DNA from: UBA9732 sp963621975
GTDB lineage: Bacteria; Spirochaetota; Spirochaetia; Sphaerochaetales; Sphaerochaetaceae
Length of the DNA: 37,129 nucleotides
Assembly: GCA_963621975.1 (NCBI GenBank)
Contig: CAVFGI010000019.1
Location: 1 to 37,129 of the forward strand
Reading direction: 5' to 3'
Positions 7,946-16,455 of the stretch are shown in pieces (within the stretch, counting starts at the first letter, position 1; the number at the start of each line of letters is the position of its first letter). A program made the position numbers and the translations under genes. Below the pieces are notes generated by a model. It did not search any database and was not told the DNA's origin. It worked only from the letters and a program-made list of their open reading frames with translations.

Positions 7946-8500
7946 CTACTCTTCATCAATATCAATGGCCTGCATATTGCCATAGCCATCAACATCTATA
8001 GACGTATTAATCTTCTTCAAGAGTTTACTGTACACCGGCATGAGAGCTGTCAACAAACAAGAAATCGCAAGGAAGATTATATGGTTTTTTAAAACTGTAG
8101 CAGCTTTTGCAATATAAGCCGTAGAAGTCGTCACTTGAATTGGATTTTCTGCTCTATAGACAGCCTTAAAAATCAAAGACCTGTAATGGATATCGCAATA
8201 GATAACAATACCAATCATAACAGCCATCAAAACTATCATAGCAATATTTGGTTTTTTCCTACGCGGGAAAGAATTCATATAGCACACGAGAGCCAAAATT
8301 GAGAACAACATAGTACAGAACCCACTAAGTCCCATTCCAGGCCCCTGAATCTTTGCAGTAGTATTTGATATACAAGTCAGATTCAACGAATAATAGATGA
8401 ACGTCAAAACAAAAGCCAGCAAACCAATCTTCTGAGGATTACGCTTAATCTTAACAACCAGCTTTCTGATATGCTCCTTAAAACCTTTTCGCTCTGCCAT
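7946..8500 (-). CDS. Small uncharacterised membrane protein in ABC operon (184 aa)
   Basis: ATG at 8500 (MAERKGFKEH) sits one base after the stop of the ATPase at 8502 and has GGGGGA upstream; the longer in-frame reading from 8560 is rejected because it would overlap the ATPase by 59 nt. Basic N-terminus, then about four membrane segments (near 24-42, 55-75, 83-103 and 137-157) and an acidic tail DVDGYGNMQAIDIDEE. No family recognised. Tight coupling with the ATPase points to a common complex or common regulation. Confidence 0.7.
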   Translation of the reverse strand: MAERKGFKEHIRKLVVKIKRNPQKIGLLAFVLTFIYYSLNLTCISNTTAKIQGPGMGLSGFCTMLFSILALVCYMNSFPRRKKPNIAMIVLMAVMIGIVIYCDIHYRSLIFKAVYRAENPIQVTTSTAYIAKAATVLKNHIIFLAISCLLTALMPVYSKLLKKINTSIDVDGYGNMQAIDIDEE

Positions 8501-8501
8501 A

Positions 8502-9584
8502 TCAGTTTTCCCCCTTGATAGCCATAGTAGTCTGCTTGTCAAAGAAATGCATCTTGTCAAAGGAGACTCTCACCTCATCGCCAGCCTTATAATTGCACCA
8601 GCCTCTAAGCTTGCCAGTAATCTTGTCATGCAAATCTCCAGCACTTCCCACATTGCCATGCACCAATGTATTCATACCCAAGTTCTCATTCGTGGAAACT
8701 TTAACCGGCACATCATGGCCATGAATCACGTTCTCTGGCCTAACACCAAGCACAATCTCCTTGCCATCGTAACCTGCCAAGAGAGCTCTTTGCTCTTCTT
8801 TTAGCCCGATATTAAATCCCTTCCCTTCAAGGTGAGAACCCACAACTTTTACATCATAAAGGTTCATTGGGGGCAGTCCAATAAAGCTTGCCACAAAAAG
8901 ATTAGCAGGATTGTCATATAGTTCCAACGGAGTTCCAATTTGCTGAACATGTCCCATAGACATACAAACAATTCTGTCTGCCAACGTCAAAGCCTCTGTT
9001 TGGTCATGAGTTACATAAAGCATTGTAGCCTTTAATCGCTTATGAAGCAGTAGAATTTCACGTCTTGTAGATCCCCTGAGTTTTGCATCCAAGTTAGAAA
9101 GAGGTTCATCAAATAAAAAGACCTTTGGAGTTCTAACAATAGCTCTTCCCATTGCAACCCTCTGACGCTGTCCACCAGACAGCTGTGCAGGCTTCTTATT
9201 TAACTGCGTTGTAAGATTAAGAATTTCAGCAGCAGCAAGAACCTTCCTGTGAATGACATTTGGATTTTCTTTTCTTAGAGTCAAAGAAAAAGCCATGTTC
9301 TCATAAACTGTCATGTGCCCATAAAGAGCATAGTTTTGGAAAACCATAGCCATATCTCGGTCTTTTGCTGGAGCCCTCGTGATATCTTTTCCATCAAGTA
9401 AAAGATGACCTTCAGTAATATCTTCAAGTCCTGCAACCATGCGTAAGGTTGTTGATTTTCCACAACCAGAAGGACCAACAAGAACTATTAATTCCCCATC
9501 TTTGACATCAAGGTTGAAATCAAAAACAGCCTGAACATTGTTGTCATAAACTTTATCTAAGTGTTGTAAACTCAACTGTGCCAT
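8502..9584 (-). CDS. Carbohydrate ABC transporter ATPase, UgpC/MsmX type (copy 1)
   Basis: 360 aa. Walker A GPSGCGKST, Q-loop FQNYALYGHMT, signature LSGGQRQRVAMGRAI, Walker B VFLFDEP, SNLDAK and VTHDQTEA are all present, followed by a TOBE-like domain (GVRPENVIHG). It differs from copy 2 throughout but has the same length and order. ATG at 9584 overlaps the TGA of the preceding membrane gene (TGATG), with AGGAGA upstream. Either this protein and copy 2 form a heterodimer, or they serve different permease pairs. Confidence 0.93.
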   Translation of the reverse strand: MAQLSLQHLDKVYDNNVQAVFDFNLDVKDGELIVLVGPSGCGKSTTLRMVAGLEDITEGHLLLDGKDITRAPAKDRDMAMVFQNYALYGHMTVYENMAFSLTLRKENPNVIHRKVLAAAEILNLTTQLNKKPAQLSGGQRQRVAMGRAIVRTPKVFLFDEPLSNLDAKLRGSTRREILLLHKRLKATMLYVTHDQTEALTLADRIVCMSMGHVQQIGTPLELYDNPANLFVASFIGLPPMNLYDVKVVGSHLEGKGFNIGLKEEQRALLAGYDGKEIVLGVRPENVIHGHDVPVKVSTNENLGMNTLVHGNVGSAGDLHDKITGKLRGWCNYKAGDEVRVSFDKMHFFDKQTTMAIKGEN

Positions 9585-10078
9585 CAGTCTCTCCTAACCT
9601 CTTCTCCCAAAGTTGAAAGATAAGCTTCTAATCTACTACTCCTAACAAGGCCAACTACAGCAGAAGATAAACAGCAAACACCAGAAAGACACAAATAAAT
9701 GATGCACCTAACAAATTGTGCCGTTTCCATTACAATCTTTTCCTGCTTTGCTATAGTTACAACAGCAACATGAGCTTGAGCAGGTATGATAAAAATTCTT
9801 ACGAACTGAAATATTCCAATAACAATAAGAAGATAGCTATATTTTTTATTGTAAATTTTAACTCCTTCAGACGATAAAAACACAGCCAACATAAACATTA
9901 AGTTATATATTACAGAACCACCAACTAGGATATTGTAGTAGTAAGTACTGACATCGGACTTATAGATACTGACGAAATAAAAGACATCAAAGAGGATTGC
10001 AAGTATAGCCAAGTTTGAAGACATCTTGTTCTTCGTGTAGCGCATTCGGTCAACTTTTATCTTTTCCTGATCTGTCAT
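9584..10078 (-). CDS. Small uncharacterised membrane protein in ABC operon (164 aa)
   Basis: 164 aa with about four membrane helices (near 22-40, 50-68, 80-100 and 122-145). The N-terminal RMRYTKNKMSSNLAILAILFD and a YNKKY segment after helix 2 are the most distinctive parts. ATG overlaps the stop of the upstream gene (ATGA), and its own stop overlaps the ATPase start. No characterised family recognised. Always-coupled reading frames on both sides imply it is made in a fixed ratio with the transporter parts. Confidence 0.7.
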   Translation of the reverse strand: MTDQEKIKVDRMRYTKNKMSSNLAILAILFDVFYFVSIYKSDVSTYYYNILVGGSVIYNLMFMLAVFLSSEGVKIYNKKYSYLLIVIGIFQFVRIFIIPAQAHVAVVTIAKQEKIVMETAQFVRCIIYLCLSGVCCLSSAVVGLVRSSRLEAYLSTLGEEVRRD

Positions 10079-10647
10079 GCCTGCACCTCCTTTTGTTCCG
10101 CCTTCATGAGATTAACCTTCCAAACAACGTTGTAGATGAGAAGTCCAATAGCCACAATGCAAAGTCCAAAAACAACATAGTGAATATCAAACCAGAAGGT
10201 AGACTCCGTGTAAGTTTTCTTCCATAGTTTTGCAAATTTTGCCAAGGCTTCAAAATCAACTTCCAACCATTGGGCCTTGAAAACCTCAATTTGTACGTGT
10301 CCCCAAATGCACACAAAAAGAGTAACGAGAGAATACACAGCAGTTGAAATGTAATTTGCAATATAATATTTTCTGCGATTTGCAGTTTGAGTCACAAAAA
10401 GAAGACATGCAGCAAGTACCATTACTATAGCAGAAATCAAAAAATTCTTATTAAAGCCTTGCATGTTATAGTAAACAATTGACCCGGGAACCTGTGTTTT
10501 TTCAGGATGATTAGGGTCTGTCATAGTTGCATAAAGACAGTCATACAAATCTGTCATTATTCCAAGAGAATAAATGAAAACAACTACGCCCATGGCCAAT
10601 GCAAAATAACAGACAATTTTTTGAAAAAGCATCTGCTTCTTGTACAT
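10075..10647 (-). CDS. Small uncharacterised membrane protein in ABC operon (190 aa)
   Basis: ATG at 10647 (MYKKQMLFQK) with AAAGGAG upstream; the reading from 10707 would start inside the terminator-like hairpin and is rejected. About four membrane helices (near 10-30, 70-90, 98-118 and 158-178), with a polar loop of about 35 residues rich in Trp/Lys before the last one. No family recognised. First gene after the binding-protein gene and its hairpin. Confidence 0.7.
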   Translation of the reverse strand: MYKKQMLFQKIVCYFALAMGVVVFIYSLGIMTDLYDCLYATMTDPNHPEKTQVPGSIVYYNMQGFNKNFLISAIVMVLAACLLFVTQTANRRKYYIANYISTAVYSLVTLFVCIWGHVQIEVFKAQWLEVDFEALAKFAKLWKKTYTESTFWFDIHYVVFGLCIVAIGLLIYNVVWKVNLMKAEQKEVQA

Positions 10648-10706
10648 ATCAACTCCTTTCCTAGAGGTTTCGCAATCAAGCAAAAACTCCATTAACAGAA
10701 AACCCA

Positions 10707-10731
10707 TGCAGAGAGCAAATTGCCCTCTGCA
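10707..10731 (-). terminator. Intercistronic hairpin after the binding-protein gene
   Basis: Arms 10707-10716 and 10722-10731 pair with one mismatch around a 5-nt loop. On the minus strand the stem is followed by TGGGTTTT. It lies 15 nt after the stop of the binding-protein gene (10747) and before the 190-aa membrane gene, so it probably attenuates transcription or protects the upstream mRNA end, keeping the binding protein in excess. Confidence 0.55.
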
Positions 10732-10746
10732 CAGATATCAAAACAA

Positions 10747-12888
10747 CTACTTGCTAATTGCTTTGTAGTAATCAAGAGCACGATCCCATGCCATTGATTT
10801 GAGCATAGTATACTGCTCTCCGCCCCAAACTTCTTTGACAGTCTTTGCTGTCTCTGCAGCAGAAGAACAACCATCAAGAGTGTAGCCCTTACAAATCTGG
10901 TCAACAAGGATACTTACTTTACCCTTTGAAGTTCCAAACTTAGAAGTAAGCTCCGTATAAGTGTTCAAGGTATTATTCTCAACACTTGTGCTTGGAAGAG
11001 TTGTAGGAACTGAGGTGTACCACATATTATCTTCAACTGCGAGCTCTGGATGTTTGATTGTTCCAAGAGCAATAGCGGCTGAAATCTTTGCTGCTCCTTC
11101 CTTACCAACCTCATGTGTGCACTGATACTCAAAAGCCTGGCTCTTTACAAAAGAAAGAGTTGAGCCAAGGTAGTAACGTGCAAAGTTGGTGTAGTTACCA
11201 TTTGCAAGCTTCCAAAGTTGTTCATAGGTATAGTCAGAAATAACAGGCATTTCTTTGCCGTTGAAGTTGAATGTTACATAGCTACCGTCTGCATTTGTCT
11301 TGATAAAATCATCTGGACCGTAGCTCATAAGAATTTGACCTCTTTCACTGAAAGCAAGATCAATGAGAGCAAGAGCAGCATAGAGTTTATTCTGGTCATC
11401 ACCAACACCAGCCTTGGAGATTGCCCAAGCATCTGTCTTAACTGAACGCCAAGATTCAGTAAATCTCATATAAACACCATCTGAACTTGTTCCATCATAC
11501 CAACGAGCAATTGGAACCATAACAGCCATGTACTTCTCGCCTTCTTGAAGCTTTGTAGCATTTAGAATGGTTTGTGTCTGGTTATAGTCATAACTCATGA
11601 AGCCAAGGTCATTCTCAAGCATTGTTTCAGATTTTTCACTTGAAGAATCAACGTAAGACTTAGAAATAAGACCTTCCTGTGCAAGGGCATTCATCCTCTC
11701 CATAGCAAGATATGTTTCTTCATCTTGACGGGCATCCTTGAGGGAACCGTCAGCAGCAAAATACAAGAAGTCTTGTCTTGACTCAAGTCCACGGACACCA
11801 AAAAGAACACCGGCAAAACGGTAGAGGTCAACTCTTCTCTGTGTATTTGCATCTTCACGAGAGAACAATCCCTGAATGCTATCTGTGCCATTAAGAGTAT
11901 ATGCATTAGCAACTACACAACGAAGTAAAGCAACCAATTCATCCGCATCCCATGCTGCATCTTGACCAATGAAAAGATTGGATCTTGTTGTTCCATAATA
12001 GCCTGCATATGCTTCATCAATGTATTTTCTAAGCATATTAACTGCTGTTACGCCATCAACTGAACCAGAAGCAAGAGCTTCATTCATCTTTGCAACAATG
12101 TTTCCAGCCTTGTCATAATCCTTTGTAAGATAAATGACCTTTGTGCCATCTGCGCTAACTGCATCAACCTTTACACTACCATTTGTTGGCATATATGGCT
12201 CATAAACTGCAGTTGCAAGAGTTCCACACTTTTCTGCTTTGAACTCTCCTTCTCCATCAAGAAGCTTTACAACCCAGTCAGTTCTCATAAGAGGCATTCT
12301 TTCAATATCGTTTACACCATCAAAGTAAGGAGCAAAATAAATTGCGCCAGTTGAGGTGTCACCTATAATAGAAAGACGAACAATTGGGTTTTCTTCAAGA
12401 TATGCTTTGAAGTTTGGCATCATATCAAGATATTCAGCAATATTAACAAAACTTCCACTTACGCCAAGTTCATTAAGCCCTGTTGCGTTTCCAGAAACCA
12501 TGTCAACTTCAGAAAGACGTTCTTTCCAATATTCAAGTTCCTTTGTTGCACTATTGCCTTGATACTTGTCTTCAAACTTAACACCAAGAATATTCTGAAC
12601 CTCAACCCAAGTTGGTTTGAGATCTCCTGCATGATAAGTCTTTCCCGCAAGCACTAAACCTTCGCCAACAGTATCAGCATCATAGAAAAGACCAGTCTTC
12701 TTGCTGTTGTAACCTGTTGCCATTCTAAGAACAGTTCCGGCATCAAAAGTAAGTGTTGCAGTTTCAGTTTTTTCTGCTTGCTGTGTTTCTGCAGGATTTT
12801 CCTTTACTGCAATCTCTCCAGATCCACCTGCGAATATAGCAGATACAGAAAGAAGAGCAATCAACAAAATCAAAAATGCTTTTTTCAT
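10747..12888 (-). CDS. Extracellular solute-binding protein of carbohydrate ABC importer
   Basis: 713 aa, larger than the usual 420-560 aa of this LplA/YtcQ-like group. Signal peptide MKKAFLILLIALLSVSAIFAGG, cleavable after IFA; there is no lipobox cysteine, so the protein is probably free in the periplasm of a diderm. The mature part has the mixed alpha/beta pattern of family-1 solute-binding proteins, including VDMVSGNATGLNELGVSGSF near residue 127-146, and SDGVYMRFTESWRSVKTDAWAISKAG. The ribosome site is GGAGG. It lies just downstream of the two permease genes and is flanked by hairpins on both sides. Inferred ligand: pectic or other uronate-containing oligosaccharides, from the adjacent kdu cluster; the true ligand is unknown. 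Confidence 0.85.
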   Translation of the reverse strand: MKKAFLILLIALLSVSAIFAGGSGEIAVKENPAETQQAEKTETATLTFDAGTVLRMATGYNSKKTGLFYDADTVGEGLVLAGKTYHAGDLKPTWVEVQNILGVKFEDKYQGNSATKELEYWKERLSEVDMVSGNATGLNELGVSGSFVNIAEYLDMMPNFKAYLEENPIVRLSIIGDTSTGAIYFAPYFDGVNDIERMPLMRTDWVVKLLDGEGEFKAEKCGTLATAVYEPYMPTNGSVKVDAVSADGTKVIYLTKDYDKAGNIVAKMNEALASGSVDGVTAVNMLRKYIDEAYAGYYGTTRSNLFIGQDAAWDADELVALLRCVVANAYTLNGTDSIQGLFSREDANTQRRVDLYRFAGVLFGVRGLESRQDFLYFAADGSLKDARQDEETYLAMERMNALAQEGLISKSYVDSSSEKSETMLENDLGFMSYDYNQTQTILNATKLQEGEKYMAVMVPIARWYDGTSSDGVYMRFTESWRSVKTDAWAISKAGVGDDQNKLYAALALIDLAFSERGQILMSYGPDDFIKTNADGSYVTFNFNGKEMPVISDYTYEQLWKLANGNYTNFARYYLGSTLSFVKSQAFEYQCTHEVGKEGAAKISAAIALGTIKHPELAVEDNMWYTSVPTTLPSTSVENNTLNTYTELTSKFGTSKGKVSILVDQICKGYTLDGCSSAAETAKTVKEVWGGEQYTMLKSMAWDRALDYYKAISK

Positions 12889-12911
12889 TTTTTTCCTCCA
12901 TTTTTTTCTTA

Positions 12912-12928
12912 TCCTTCAAACTGAAGGA
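12912..12928 (-). other. Hairpin before the binding-protein gene
   Basis: Perfect TCCTTC / GAAGGA stem with a 5-nt loop (12912-12917 and 12923-12928), in the 49-nt gap between the permease stop and the binding-protein ribosome site. There is no U tract, so it is more likely a processing or stabilising element than a terminator. Confidence 0.5.
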
Positions 12929-12937
12929 CCTTTTGTG

Positions 12938-13828
12938 TCATTCTTTAACTCCACCCATATTTACACCTTTTGCAAAGTATTTCTGAATGAAAGGATAAAT
13001 AATTAAAATTGGAACAATTGAACAGACAATCAGAGCATAAATTACAGAATCTGAAGCAAATACTTTGTCCCAACCAGCCATGGCTTCAGAGTCTGTATAC
13101 TCCTCTAGCTTTAATCTTATGAAAACCATAAGAGGATGTTCATAAGAATTAGAAATCATCTGTCGTGCCCAGAAGTACCCATTCCAACGAGAAATACCAA
13201 AGAAAAGAGCCACTGTAGCAATTGTGGATTTACTCATTGGAATATAAACTTTGGTGAGAACTTGGAACTCTGTAGCTCCATCAACAATAGCAGCCTCTTC
13301 AATTTCTGATGGAACATTTTCAAAGGCATTACGCAAAAGTATAATATTCATAGCTGCCATTCCCATTGCAATGATAACTAGCCACTTATCGTCCGTAATC
13401 CCAACCCCGTTAAAAACAGCCTTTGTGTTTAAGTAGTTCAAATATTGTGGAACAATTCCAGCAGAAAACCACATTGTAAAAACCAAAAAGAAATTGAAGA
13501 ATTTTCTGAACAAAAGTCTTCTTTTTGAAAGAGCATAAGCACCAAGTATAGAATATCCTAAGGCCCAAATTGTTCCATATAAGGTTATAAATAAAGTATT
13601 TGAATAAGCATTCCAGAACATATTGTCACTAAACATGTTCTTGAAGGCCTCAAACTGAACATCTTTTGGAAAAAGTAAAACCTGTGAATATTCAACAGCC
13701 CTTCTTCCACTAATGGATGAAGAAATTGCATATACAAAGGGGTAAAGACAACTTAAGGCAAACATTGTCAGAAGTGTGTAGCTGATAATCTTAAAAATAA
13801 GCTCTGTAGTTTCAAGCCTTCTTTTCAT
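12938..13828 (-). CDS. ABC transporter permease, LplC/YtcP (MalG-like) type
   Basis: 296 aa with six membrane helices, the first near residue 12-32. The cytoplasmic EAA loop reads EEAAIVDGATEFQVLTKVYIP followed by MSKSTIATVALFF, the contact for the ATPase coupling helix. The C-terminal KYFAKGVNMGGVKE is typical of this family. AAGGAGGTG precedes the ATG. It lies 11 nt after the other permease gene and before the binding protein, the usual lplB-lplC-lplA order. Confidence 0.92.
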   Translation of the reverse strand: MKRRLETTELIFKIISYTLLTMFALSCLYPFVYAISSSISGRRAVEYSQVLLFPKDVQFEAFKNMFSDNMFWNAYSNTLFITLYGTIWALGYSILGAYALSKRRLLFRKFFNFFLVFTMWFSAGIVPQYLNYLNTKAVFNGVGITDDKWLVIIAMGMAAMNIILLRNAFENVPSEIEEAAIVDGATEFQVLTKVYIPMSKSTIATVALFFGISRWNGYFWARQMISNSYEHPLMVFIRLKLEEYTDSEAMAGWDKVFASDSVIYALIVCSIVPILIIYPFIQKYFAKGVNMGGVKE

Positions 13829-13839
13829 AACACACCTCC

Positions 13840-14892
13840 TTAATAAAGTGAGACATTAGAAGCTTTTCTAGCTATAGTGTTTGCCCCAATAACCAAAAGC
13901 ATTCCAACTACGTTGTTCATCATCTCTGCAGCAGACGCAATTCCTTTCTCCGCCCCCGCTAGACCATATCTTTGAGCAAACGTAGAAATAACATCTGCGG
14001 TAACATAGGTATTTGCATTGTACAGAAGAAGAACCTTTTCATATCCAATACTTAAAAGAGAACCAATTCTTGTAATCAACATAATTACAATTGTTGAAAG
14101 AATACTTGGGAGAATCACGTATCTCATTTGTGCCATTTTACCGGCACCATCAATTTGAGCAGCTTCATAGCTAGTTGGTGAAATTGCAATGATTGCAGCA
14201 AAGAAGACAATACTTCCGTAGCCTGCACCCTCCCATATACCACTTATTTGATAGATACTTCTGAAATACTTTGGATCATTAAGAAGTCCTGCATAGGCGG
14301 CATCATGAGAAATAAAGCCTAATTTCTCTAAAAGTTGTGAAATTACACCATAACTTGTTGTAAGAGAACCTTGTTTCACAAGCATGACTACAAGAGATGT
14401 CATAACAACAGTAGACATAAACTTTGGTAAATACGTCAAAACTTGATAGATACTTCTTGCTATATTTGACTTAATTTCGTTGAAGAAAAGTGCCAAAATA
14501 ATTGGAACTGGAAAGCCAAAACACAGGCCATAAAAACTAAGTAAAAACGTATTACGCATTGCTCTCCAGAATTCAGCTGAAAGAGCATCTCCACCAACTA
14601 ATAAACGCTTAAAATATGAAAATCCAGAAAAAAGTTGTTCTGAAACAGGAAGCACTTGGTCTGAAACCTTGAAACAACCAAGCAATTCATACATTGGAAA
14701 ATATCGCCAAAATAGGAAAACTAAAAGCATAGGAATGAGCATCACGTACAAACGCCAGTCCTTGAGTATGGTACGCCCAACATGTAGCCAATAATGCTTT
14801 TCTACATCATCTCTAACTTTTTGCTCCGGATCTTCCTTATACTTACCGGTCTCTTTATCAAAAATGAGATAATCAGTAGCCTTCACCTTCAT
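13840..14892 (-). CDS. ABC transporter permease, LplB/YtcP-partner (MalF-like) type
   Basis: 350 aa. A polar N-terminal extension of about 40 residues precedes the first helix (near 48-66, YVMLIPMLLVFLFWRYFP). The EAA loop is SYEAAQIDGAGKMAQMRYVILP. The end TIARKASNVSLY is typical of the family. AAAAGGAGG upstream of the ATG at 14892; it overlaps the preceding membrane gene by 20 nt. Forms the transmembrane heterodimer with the product of 12938-13828. Confidence 0.92.
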   Translation of the reverse strand: MKVKATDYLIFDKETGKYKEDPEQKVRDDVEKHYWLHVGRTILKDWRLYVMLIPMLLVFLFWRYFPMYELLGCFKVSDQVLPVSEQLFSGFSYFKRLLVGGDALSAEFWRAMRNTFLLSFYGLCFGFPVPIILALFFNEIKSNIARSIYQVLTYLPKFMSTVVMTSLVVMLVKQGSLTTSYGVISQLLEKLGFISHDAAYAGLLNDPKYFRSIYQISGIWEGAGYGSIVFFAAIIAISPTSYEAAQIDGAGKMAQMRYVILPSILSTIVIMLITRIGSLLSIGYEKVLLLYNANTYVTADVISTFAQRYGLAGAEKGIASAAEMMNNVVGMLLVIGANTIARKASNVSLY

Positions 14893-15469
14893 GCCGAGCC
14901 TCCTTTTCAGCCTCTTTTAACCTAATCAGATATGAAACTTGACTTTCAAAGACACCGTCCATCCTTCTGGCAATCATCACCAAAATAATGGCAAAAACAC
15001 CTGAAAGTACATCTGTGACAACAAAACTCATTGCCCCAGAAATCACATCTCCCAATATCAAAGAAACAACAGCTCGCCCAACTTGCATCAAGAAAGCAAC
15101 AGCAGATGCAAAAATCGCAGACAGAAAAATGTTGTCTCTAATAATCTTCTTTCTTCCCCTCTGAATTGGCAGAACCAATACAGAAAAGAGATTTCCCACC
15201 GCATAAACGGTACATTGTTTAATCTCAAGACCTAAGCCTCCAGCTAAACACAAAACAATTCCACCCAAAAAAGCAAGAATTGCGCCAAAGCCTCCCCATC
15301 TCATATAGACAATAGCCACAATAGCTGGCACAAGAGAGACGGTGTATGGCTGAGAAGCAAAAAGCGTTGTCCCCGCTTTAACTATCAAGATTTCAAAAAG
15401 ACACAACAACAAGGCCCAAATAAAAAGATCCGTTGCTCTGTATTTTGCTAACCCTGAACTCTCACCCAC
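14873..15469 (-). CDS. Six-helix membrane protein heading the ABC operon (198 aa)
   Basis: 198 aa from the GTG at 15469, which has AGAAGG six nt upstream; an in-frame TTG at 15487 is less likely because the ribosome site would fall inside. About six hydrophobic segments (near 12-30, 38-52, 57-80, 86-98, 112-135 and 142-165), with short loops and a charged, Glu/Arg-rich tail of about 30 residues. Size and topology recall substrate-binding S components of ECF transporters, but I see no diagnostic motif, so this is a shape argument only. It overlaps the permease gene by 20 nt, and it is the promoter-proximal gene of the operon. Confidence 0.65.
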   Translation of the reverse strand: MGESSGLAKYRATDLFIWALLLCLFEILIVKAGTTLFASQPYTVSLVPAIVAIVYMRWGGFGAILAFLGGIVLCLAGGLGLEIKQCTVYAVGNLFSVLVLPIQRGRKKIIRDNIFLSAIFASAVAFLMQVGRAVVSLILGDVISGAMSFVVTDVLSGVFAIILVMIARRMDGVFESQVSYLIRLKEAEKEARHEGEGY

Positions 15470-15489
15470 AATTTCCCTTCTTTTCAAAA

Positions 15490-15534
15490 ATGGAACACTA
15501 TTCCATTATATGCCCCACATTTCCAAATTCGCAA
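15490..15534 (-). promoter_or_regulatory. ABC operon promoter with overlapping operator-like palindrome
   Basis: Minus-strand promoter: TTGCGA (15534-15529), 18-nt spacer, TATAAT (15510-15505). The inverted repeat ATGGAA-N5-TTCCAT (15490-15506) begins in the -10 box and covers the expected transcription start near 15498, the standard place for a repressor operator. Confidence 0.6.
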
Positions 15535-15540
15535 GAAATA

Positions 15541-15570
15541 TTTACACATTCGTTTCAAATGCTTTACAAT
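15541..15570 (+). promoter_or_regulatory. Promoter directly abutting the TIM-barrel gene
   Basis: TTTACA (15541-15546), 18-nt spacer, TACAAT (15565-15570), then only 7 nt to the ATG at 15578. No Shine-Dalgarno sequence fits in that space, so the mRNA is probably leaderless. Confidence 0.6.
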
Positions 15571-15577
15571 CTTAGCC

Positions 15578-16453
15578 ATGTTAGACCTTGGATTTAGAGC
15601 TCATGACTTTTGCAAATTTGTTTCTGCACAGGATCTTGCATCTACTGCAGCTAGTTTCAGACAGAATGCTTGCCTTCATTTTGCCCCCTATAAGGCATTG
15701 GAGAATTCTCCCAAGCCTCTAACTTTAGAGTGGACACAGGAAGTCAAAAAGACCTTTGATGCCAATGGTGTTAGAGTTGCAATTTTAGGTTGTTACATTA
15801 ACCCGGTGCACCCAGATTTAGAAAAAAGAGAAAACGAATTAAAAGTCTTTGAAAATGGCCTAGATATGGCCAAATACCTTGGAAATCCCATTGTTGCTAC
15901 AGAAACAGGCTCTCTTGATGCCAGGAATATCAGATGTGAAGAAACTTGGACAGACAAGAATTTCAGTATTTTTTTAAACATAATTGAGCGACTTTTAAAC
16001 AAAGCCATAAAAAATAACGTGACCATGGCAATTGAAGCCGTTGCAGACAAAAACACCGTAGACACTCCACAACGAATGCTTAAAGTTATGCAAACTTTTG
16101 AAAGTCCAAACCTCAGAGTCCTATTTGACGCTGTAAACATCATGCCAATCAAGGGCGTTGATAATTATGAGTCTTACTATGATGAAGCTGTAAGCATGCT
16201 TACCCCATACATTTGTGCAATGCACCTCAAAGATTTTGTTTGGGCAGACCATTTAGATAAATATCCATTTGCCACAGGTCCAGTGAAGAACGGAACAATT
16301 CCAATTGGCGAAGGCTTGATGCCATGGAAAACAATCTTTGGCATATACAAGAAATGCAAGGTTGACAATGTTCCAATGACTCTAGAGAACTTCAATCCAA
16401 AGACCCTTAAAAAAAGCCTAGAATTTATTGACAGAACCTACGCCCTGGCATAG
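15578..16453 (+). CDS. Sugar-phosphate isomerase/epimerase-like TIM-barrel protein
   Basis: 291 aa of the xylose-isomerase-like / AP-endonuclease-2 TIM-barrel family. The first strand LGFRAHDF starts at residue 4. Metal-ligand candidates lie on barrel strands: Glu in MAIEAV, Asp in LFDAVN, His in MHLKDF and Glu in MTLENF. The ATG is immediately downstream of a -10 box with no ribosome site, so translation probably starts at the mRNA 5' end. Divergent from the ABC operon; likely acts on a sugar delivered by that importer. The substrate cannot be read from sequence. Confidence 0.8.
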   Translation: MLDLGFRAHDFCKFVSAQDLASTAASFRQNACLHFAPYKALENSPKPLTLEWTQEVKKTFDANGVRVAILGCYINPVHPDLEKRENELKVFENGLDMAKYLGNPIVATETGSLDARNIRCEETWTDKNFSIFLNIIERLLNKAIKNNVTMAIEAVADKNTVDTPQRMLKVMQTFESPNLRVLFDAVNIMPIKGVDNYESYYDEAVSMLTPYICAMHLKDFVWADHLDKYPFATGPVKNGTIPIGEGLMPWKTIFGIYKKCKVDNVPMTLENFNPKTLKKSLEFIDRTYALA

Positions 16454-16455
16454 TC

